DNA of 6,030 nt, from positions 1-6,030 of the forward strand of contig SKWC01000148.1 in NCBI GenBank assembly GCA_007129145.1. Reading direction: 5' to 3'. The position numbers and the translations under genes were made by a program. The stretch is from Rubritepida sp. GTDB taxonomy: Bacteria; Pseudomonadota; Alphaproteobacteria; Acetobacterales; Acetobacteraceae. Shown here one piece after another: positions 1-6,030 of the stretch; the first letter of the stretch is position 1, and each line of letters starts with the position of its first letter. Below the pieces are notes generated by a model that ran no database searches, was not told where the DNA came from, and worked only from the letters and a program-made list of their open reading frames with translations.

Positions 1-85
1 CCAATCACCCAGCCCAGTGTGACAACCCAGAGACAACCGCCTCAGCGGTGAACGGGGGTTTACGCCCCACCCCGACAACTGTCAA

Positions 86-100
86 ACCACACCACACCAC
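86..100. repeat. short tandem repeat ACCAC x3
   Basis: Three exact tandem copies of ACCAC lie in the non-coding tail downstream of clpB, just before an A5 run. Read on the minus strand this gives a GTGGT-rich, C-poor transcript segment. No function can be assigned. Confidence 0.6.
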
Positions 101-116
101 AAAAACGCATACGCGG
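101..116 (-). terminator. weak terminator candidate just after clpB
   Basis: On the minus strand, 2 nt after the clpB stop codon begins a tiny hairpin, CGC (115-113), loop GTAT, GCG (108-106), followed at once by five T (105-101). Three base pairs is too short for a normal intrinsic terminator. A second hairpin further downstream, ACCGC-TGAG-GCGGT (49-36), is followed by a weakly T-rich stretch, and GGGG/CCCC (68-65/58-55) has no T tract. Termination may lie here or be Rho-dependent. Confidence 0.22.
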
Positions 117-118
117 TA

Positions 119-2707
<2,589 letters not shown>

Positions 2708-2714
2708 TCCTGTC

Positions 2715-2721
2715 CCTCCTT
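2715..2721 (-). promoter_or_regulatory. Shine-Dalgarno site of clpB
   Basis: On the minus strand this reads AAGGAGG, a near-perfect anti-16S match, 7 nt upstream of the ATG at 2707. It decides the start: the upstream in-frame ATG at 2743 would place this site inside the coding region and would add 12 residues not seen in the family. Confidence 0.85.
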
Positions 2722-2744
2722 GAGGCGACGAGTGGTTCCGCACC

Positions 2745-2754
2745 CCCGATCGGG
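2745..2754. repeat. 10-bp perfect palindrome CCCGATCGGG in the clpB leader
   Basis: A perfect 10-bp inverted repeat lies 38-47 nt upstream of the clpB ATG, between the candidate promoter and the ribosome-binding site. It could be a short operator half-set or a leader hairpin, but GC-rich palindromes of this length arise by chance and the symmetry does not extend outward. Confidence 0.35.
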
Positions 2755-2769
2755 CAGCGCGATGGCGTA

Positions 2770-2801
2770 GAGTGTGGTAATGATGCCACGGTCAGTTCAA
2801 G
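2770..2801 (-). promoter_or_regulatory. candidate heat-shock (sigma-32-type) promoter of clpB
   Basis: Minus-strand CTTGAAC (2801-2795) differs from the classical sigma-32 -35 element CTTGAAA at one base. Seventeen bases further on, CCACACTC (2777-2770) is only a partial match to the -10 consensus CCCCATNT. Transcription would then begin near 2763, giving a leader of about 55 nt before the clpB ATG. clpB is a sigma-32 target in many proteobacteria, which supports the reading, but the -10 is poor and the assignment rests on the -35 alone. Confidence 0.35.
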
Positions 2802-2820
2802 AGGAAACGGTCAGCCAGCC

Positions 2821-3582
2821 ATGCGCGTCGAGCACATCTACCGATACCCGGTGAAGGGATTCACCCCCGAGGCGCTGGAGCAGGTCCAGCTCAACCCGGG
2901 CCTGTGCCTGCCGCATGACCGCGGCTTCGCGGTGGCGCTGGGCGACACGGTCTTCGACCCGGCCGCGCCGGCATGGATGCGCAAGACGCATTTCGCCTGC
3001 CTCATGAAGAACGAGTCGCTGGCGCGGCTGCACACCGCCTATGACCCGCAAACCGGCGAATGGCTGATCCGCACGCCGGAGGGGGCGATGGTGCACGGTC
3101 ATCTGCGCAGCGCGCAGGGCCGCGCCGCCATCGAGGATTTCCTGACCGCCTATCTGGGCGAGGCGGCGCGCGGGCGGGTGCGCGTCGTCTCGGCGCCCGA
3201 CCACAACTTCACCGACATCCCGCAGAAATCCGTCTCGATCATCTCGCTCGCCAGCCTGGCCGCGCTGGAGCGCGCGGCGGGCATGCGCCTCGACCCGCTG
3301 CGTTTCCGCGCGAACATCTATGTCTCGGGCGGGCGCGAATGGGCCGATTTCGACCTTGTGGGCCAGGAGATCCAGCTCGGCGCCGCGCGGCTGCGGGTGT
3401 TCAAGCGCATCCTGCGCTGCGCCGCGACGGAGGTGAACCTCGACACGGCCGAGCGCGACGCCGCGCCGCAGCGCCTGCTGCGGCAGCATTTCGGCCATGC
3501 CGACCTTGGCGTGCAGGCCGAGGTGCTGGACGGCGGGCGCGTCTGCCTGGGCGACGCGCTGGAGGCGCTGGAACCCGGCTGA
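2821..3582 (+). CDS. MOSC domain-containing protein (MOSC_N plus MOSC)
   Basis: Protein of 253 residues. The N-terminal part (about 1-110) opens with VEHIYRYPVKGF, the typical beta-barrel start of MOSC_N proteins, followed by a DRGFAV segment (33-38). The MOSC domain follows (about 115-253) with RFRANIYV (161-168), the conserved cysteine C200 in the RILRCAATEV stretch, and a closing GDALEAL (244-250). MOSC proteins of the YcbX/mARC kind bind molybdenum cofactor on this cysteine and reduce N-hydroxylated compounds. There is no C-terminal 2Fe-2S ferredoxin domain as in YcbX, so any redox partner would be separate. No signal peptide or membrane segment is seen, so it is probably cytoplasmic. The start is supported by the family N-terminus. 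The nearest SD-like AGAGGAA (2800-2806) is rather far, 14 nt from the ATG. The next gene begins 4 nt after its stop. Substrate cannot be told from sequence. Confidence 0.88.
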   Translation: MRVEHIYRYPVKGFTPEALEQVQLNPGLCLPHDRGFAVALGDTVFDPAAPAWMRKTHFACLMKNESLARLHTAYDPQTGEWLIRTPEGAMVHGHLRSAQGRAAIEDFLTAYLGEAARGRVRVVSAPDHNFTDIPQKSVSIISLASLAALERAAGMRLDPLRFRANIYVSGGREWADFDLVGQEIQLGAARLRVFKRILRCAATEVNLDTAERDAAPQRLLRQHFGHADLGVQAEVLDGGRVCLGDALEALEPG

Positions 3583-3586
3583 GCGC

Positions 3587-4213
3587 ATGGCCACGCTGGA
3601 CCTGGCACTGGTGCTGGCCATCGATGTCTCGGCCAGCGTGGATTTCGAGGAGTTCCAGCTGATGGTCGGCGGCTTCGGCATCGCACTGCGCGACCCCGCG
3701 GTGCAGGCCGCAGCACTCGGCGGGGCGCATGGCGCGGTGGCGCTGGCCGCCCTGTTCTGGAGCGACGCGCAGGAGGTGGCGGTGCCCTGGCGCCGGTTGG
3801 AGAGCCCCGCCGACTGCGCGGCCTTCGCCGAGGCGCTGGAGAACGCGCCCCGCCTGCCCCGGCCCGGCGCGACCGGGCTGGGGCAGGCGCTGGTCGCGTC
3901 CCTGGCGCTGCTGGCTCAGGCGCCCGGTCCGGCCATCCGGCAGACGGTGGATGTCTCGGGCGACGGCCGCACCAACCACGGCCGATCGCCCGGCCCGGTG
4001 CGCGACCTCGCGGCGGCGGCGGACATCGCCATCAACGGCCTCGCCGTCGTCAATGAGGAGCCGGATCTGCTGGACTACTACGAGACCCAGGTGATCGGCG
4101 GGCCCGGCGCCTTCGCCATGGCCTGCGCCGACTACCTGGACTTCGCGGAGGCGATGCGGCGCAAGCTGGTCCGGGAGTTCCGCGGGCCGGAGGCGCTCAT
4201 CGTCCGGCGCTGA
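3587..4213 (+). CDS. DUF1194 (von Willebrand A-like) protein without signal peptide
   Basis: Protein of 208 residues matching the DUF1194 family, a vWA-like fold common in Alphaproteobacteria and of unknown function. A metal-ion-dependent adhesion site is visible: D13, S15 and S17 in DVSAS, T96 in the GATGLGQAL loop, and D122/D126 in DVSGDG. The C-terminal family signature IGGPGAF (170-176), then DYLDFAEAMRRKL, is intact. Most relatives I recall carry a signal peptide before the vWA strand; here the protein starts directly at the first strand (MATLDLALVLAIDVS), so it is predicted to be cytoplasmic. The frame is open upstream to an ATG at 3497, but that 30-residue extension lies inside the MOSC gene, does not look like a signal sequence and is out of family. 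The start lies 4 nt after the MOSC stop with no clear SD, which suggests translational coupling. Binding partner unknown. Confidence 0.85.
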   Translation: MATLDLALVLAIDVSASVDFEEFQLMVGGFGIALRDPAVQAAALGGAHGAVALAALFWSDAQEVAVPWRRLESPADCAAFAEALENAPRLPRPGATGLGQALVASLALLAQAPGPAIRQTVDVSGDGRTNHGRSPGPVRDLAAAADIAINGLAVVNEEPDLLDYYETQVIGGPGAFAMACADYLDFAEAMRRKLVREFRGPEALIVRR

Positions 4214-4248
4214 CCGGCGCGGGCGCTGCGCGTGGGCGGCGGCCCTGC

Positions 4249-5049
4249 TCAGCGACCGGTGAAGCGCGGCGGCCGGCGCTCGGCCATGGCGGCGCGGCCT
4301 TCGGCGAAATCCGCCATCTGCCGCTGCCAGACCTGCTGCTGGTATTCGCGCTCGGTCGCCGCCTCGAAGGCCTCCGCGAGGCCGCGCCGCATCGACGCGC
4401 GCAGCCCCTGCACCGCCGCCGGCGAGGAGATGGCGATCTCGGCGGCCAGCTTCTGCGCCTCGGCCAGCACGTCCTGCAGCGGCACCAGCATGTCCGCGAG
4501 GCCGATGCGATGCGCCTCCACCCCGTCGATGCGGCGGCCGGTGTAGAACAGCAGCGCCGATTGCTGCGGGCCGATCAGCCGGGGCAACATGTGCGACAGG
4601 CCGAAGCCGGGATGGAAGCCCAGCCGGGTGAAATTGGCCGAGAAACGCGCCTCCGCGCAGGTGACGCGGAAATCCGCCACCACTGCGAGGCCGAGCCCGG
4701 CGCCCACCGCCGCGCCCTGCACGGCCGCGATGATGGGCTTGCGGGTGCGCACCAGCCGCGCCGCCTCGACATACAGCAGGCGTCCCGGCTGGCCGGGCGG
4801 GGAGGCGAGCCCCCCGGAATCGCCCTGCGAGAAATCCGCGCCGGCGCAGAAATGCTTGCCCACGCCGCCCAGGACCACGGCGCGCACGCCCTCATCCGCG
4901 TCCAGCGCCTCCAGCCTGGCGGCGATGACCACCATCAGCTCGCGGTTGATGTGGTTGTTGGGCGGGCGGTCGATCAGCAGCGTCGCCACATGCCCCTCGC
5001 GCGTTTCGCGCAGCATTTCCGCCTGGCTGGTTTCCGCCACTGCCGCCAT
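4249..5049 (-). CDS. enoyl-CoA hydratase/isomerase family (crotonase) protein
   Basis: Crotonase-fold protein of 266 residues, a usual length. Visible features: N-terminal strand VATLLIDRPP (21-30), CoA/oxyanion-hole segment HFCAGADF (66-73), helix start KPIIAAVQGAAVGAGLGLA (104-122), LGFHPGFGLSHMLPRLIG (143-160), the TGRRIDGVEAHRIGLAD segment (170-186) and a family-typical C-terminus RPPRFTGR. Aligned by eye with rat mitochondrial enoyl-CoA hydratase, catalytic Glu144 corresponds to G120 and Glu164 to F140, so a classical hydratase reaction is doubtful; isomerase, hydrolase, lyase or another acyl-CoA reaction is possible. Soluble, no signal peptide. It is convergent with the DUF1194 gene (35 nt apart) and divergent from rutA (127 nt). 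The start is uncertain: GGGAGG directly abuts the ATG at 5049, whereas a GTG at 5040 lies 9 nt from it. An ATG at 5016 is also possible. Confidence 0.9.
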   Translation of the reverse strand: MAAVAETSQAEMLRETREGHVATLLIDRPPNNHINRELMVVIAARLEALDADEGVRAVVLGGVGKHFCAGADFSQGDSGGLASPPGQPGRLLYVEAARLVRTRKPIIAAVQGAAVGAGLGLAVVADFRVTCAEARFSANFTRLGFHPGFGLSHMLPRLIGPQQSALLFYTGRRIDGVEAHRIGLADMLVPLQDVLAEAQKLAAEIAISSPAAVQGLRASMRRGLAEAFEAATEREYQQQVWQRQMADFAEGRAAMAERRPPRFTGR

Positions 5050-5055
5050 CCTCCC
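5050..5055 (-). promoter_or_regulatory. Shine-Dalgarno site of the crotonase gene, badly spaced for the ATG
   Basis: The minus strand reads GGGAGG immediately followed by ATG (5049), leaving no spacer. The in-frame GTG at 5040 (codon 4) would have a 9-nt spacer, which is in the normal range. The site therefore favours a GTG start giving a 263-residue protein, although the ATG is what most gene callers would choose. Confidence 0.5.
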
Positions 5056-5176
5056 GTTGGTATCGCTGGGTCCACGCCACCATGGAAGCCGGAGGCTGAC
5101 AAGGGCCTCGCCAGCCCGGGCGCATGGACGGCAGGAATCTTGCTAGGACACGACCCAGCAGAGCAGGAGCCCCTTC
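5050..5176. other. divergent intergenic region between crotonase gene and rutA
   Basis: These 127 nt must contain the start signals of both genes. It holds the SD of each gene, a CTGACA (5096-5101, one base off TTGACA on the plus strand) without a convincing -10 at 17 nt, and an 8-bp inverted repeat GCTGGGTC (5065-5072) / GACCCAGC (5152-5159) about 79 nt apart. No match to the E. coli RutR operator TTGACCA-NN-TGGTCAA was found. No promoter can be assigned firmly. Confidence 0.4.
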
Positions 5177-6030
5177 ATGGACATCGGCGTCTTTCTTCCC
5201 ATCGGCAACAACGGCTGGCTGATCTCCACCACATCGCCGCAATACATGCCGACCTTCGAGCTCAACCGCGAAGTCACCCTCAAGGCCGAGCGCTACGGAT
5301 TGGAATTCGCCCTCTCCATGATCAAGCTGCGCGGCTTCGGCGGGCCCTCCCGATACTGGGACCACAACCTCGAAAGCTTCACCCTCATGGCGGGCCTCGC
5401 CTCCGTCACCTCGCGCATCAAGCTCTTCGCAAGTGTCGCCGTCCTCACCATCCCCCCCGCACTGCTCGCCCGCATGGCCGTCACCATCGACGCCATCGCC
5501 CCGGGACGCTTTGGCGTCAACATCGTCTCCGGATGGCAGAAGGCCGAATACACCCAGATGAACATGTGGCCAGGCGATGAATATTTCGCCAAGCGCTACG
5601 AATATTGCTCGGAATACGTCCAGGTCATGAAGGACCTCTGGGCCACAGGAAGCTCCGACTTCCAGGGCGAGTTCTTCCAGATGAACGACTGCCGCGTCAG
5701 CCCAACCCCCTCCGGCAAGATCGAGATCATCTCCGCAGGACAGTCCAACCGCGGCATGCGCTTCGCCGCGGAACACGCCGACATGAACTTCATCTCCGCG
5801 GGCGGCATCAACGACCCCTCACGCATCGCGCCCCACACCCAGCGCCTCGCCGCCGCCAACGCCGAAGCCAATGCCCAATGCGGCGCCATGCTGCTGACCA
5901 TGATCATCGCAGACGAAACCGACGAGGCCGCCATGGCCAAGTGGAACCACTATGTCGAGGGCACCGACACAGAAGCCCTCGCCTGGCGCGACGCCCAGGC
6001 CGCCACCGATGTGAAGGCGGAAGTGCATTC
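5177..6030 (+). CDS. rutA: pyrimidine monooxygenase RutA (5' part, cut by window edge)
   Basis: Luciferase-like flavin monooxygenase; 284 codons are visible, then the frame runs open off the right edge. RutA is about 360-380 residues, so roughly the last 80 are missing. With FMN supplied by the RutF reductase, RutA opens the uracil ring between N3 and C4 to give a (peroxy)ureidoacrylate, the first step of the Rut pathway. Long blocks agree with E. coli RutA as I remember it: PIGNNGWLIST (8-18), MIKLRGFGG (48-56), WDHNLESFTLMAGLA (61-75), WPGDEYF (131-137), MNDCRVSP (169-176). The FMN-contact positions I49-K50, N115, E124, R140-Y141 and S190 are all present. Position 86 is Ser, where E. coli has Thr. 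The ATG lies 7 nt after AGGAG (5165-5169) and matches the short-form family start. Codon choice (CTC, GTC, A-ending codons) differs from the neighbours. A less likely alternative is a RutA-like paralogue with another substrate. Confidence 0.92.
   Translation, partial: MDIGVFLPIGNNGWLISTTSPQYMPTFELNREVTLKAERYGLEFALSMIKLRGFGGPSRYWDHNLESFTLMAGLASVTSRIKLFASVAVLTIPPALLARMAVTIDAIAPGRFGVNIVSGWQKAEYTQMNMWPGDEYFAKRYEYCSEYVQVMKDLWATGSSDFQGEFFQMNDCRVSPTPSGKIEIISAGQSNRGMRFAAEHADMNFISAGGINDPSRIAPHTQRLAAANAEANAQCGAMLLTMIIADETDEAAMAKWNHYVEGTDTEALAWRDAQAATDVKAEVH

Noticed and set aside
2797..3681. 294-codon minus-strand open frame opposite the MOSC gene
   Set aside because: Antisense shadow; Arg/Ala-rich with no domain, and the plus strand carries a clear MOSC protein.
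4234..4245. GGGC-GGCG-GCCC hairpin between the convergent DUF1194 and crotonase genes
   Set aside because: Only four base pairs and no T tract on either strand; not enough to call a bidirectional terminator.
5065..5159. 8-bp inverted repeat GCTGGGTC / GACCCAGC flanking the rutA upstream region
   Set aside because: The arms are 79 nt apart and do not extend beyond 8 bp; one such match is not surprising in a GC-rich region, and there is no mobile-element content between them.
5056..5165. RutR operator upstream of rutA
   Set aside because: No sequence close to TTGACCA-NN-TGGTCAA is present; the TGG...CCA symmetry seen is too loose.
4510..5580. 356-codon plus-strand open frame over the crotonase and the rutA 5' end
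   Set aside because: Its translation is His/Arg/Gln-rich and domain-free, and it overlaps rutA in another frame.
4892..5776. 294-codon minus-strand open frame across the rutA start and the crotonase 5' end
   Set aside because: It overlaps two well-supported genes, is rich in G, D and E, and resembles no family; the part inside the crotonase is merely out of frame.

Overview
The window is very GC-rich, with strong third-position G/C bias and good Shine-Dalgarno sequences. The gene set (long ClpB, a stand-alone MOSC protein, a DUF1194 von Willebrand A protein, a crotonase and RutA) fits an alphaproteobacterium. An Acetobacteraceae/Roseomonas-like member of the Rhodospirillales is my best guess, but that is inference from composition and gene content.

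Layout: (1) Positions 1-118 are non-coding and hold only weak hairpins and a short ACCAC tandem repeat downstream of clpB. (2) 119-2707, minus strand: a complete clpB, the Hsp100 disaggregase, with all ATPase motifs intact. (3) 2708-2820: a divergent intergenic region with the clpB ribosome-binding site, a 10-bp palindrome and a candidate heat-shock (sigma-32-type) -35 element. (4) 2821-3582 and 3587-4213, plus strand: a tight two-gene unit, a MOSC protein followed 4 nt later by a DUF1194 vWA-like protein. (5) 4249-5049, minus strand: a crotonase-superfamily gene convergent with the pair, lacking both classical hydratase glutamates. (6) 5050-5176: a second divergent intergenic region. (7) 5177 to the right edge, plus strand: the first 284 codons of a RutA-type pyrimidine monooxygenase, cut off by the window. 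It is probably the first gene of a uracil-degradation (rut) operon.

The genes do not form one pathway. clpB is a housekeeping stress gene. The MOSC/DUF1194 pair is probably cotranscribed but its joint role is unknown. The crotonase and rutA share an upstream region, which could mean shared control, but no RutR-type operator is obvious. I found no RNA gene, CRISPR array, insertion sequence or other mobile element, and no convincing undescribed system. The best leads are the atypical crotonase active site beside rutA, the sharp codon-usage shift in rutA, and the signal-less DUF1194 protein coupled to a MOSC gene.
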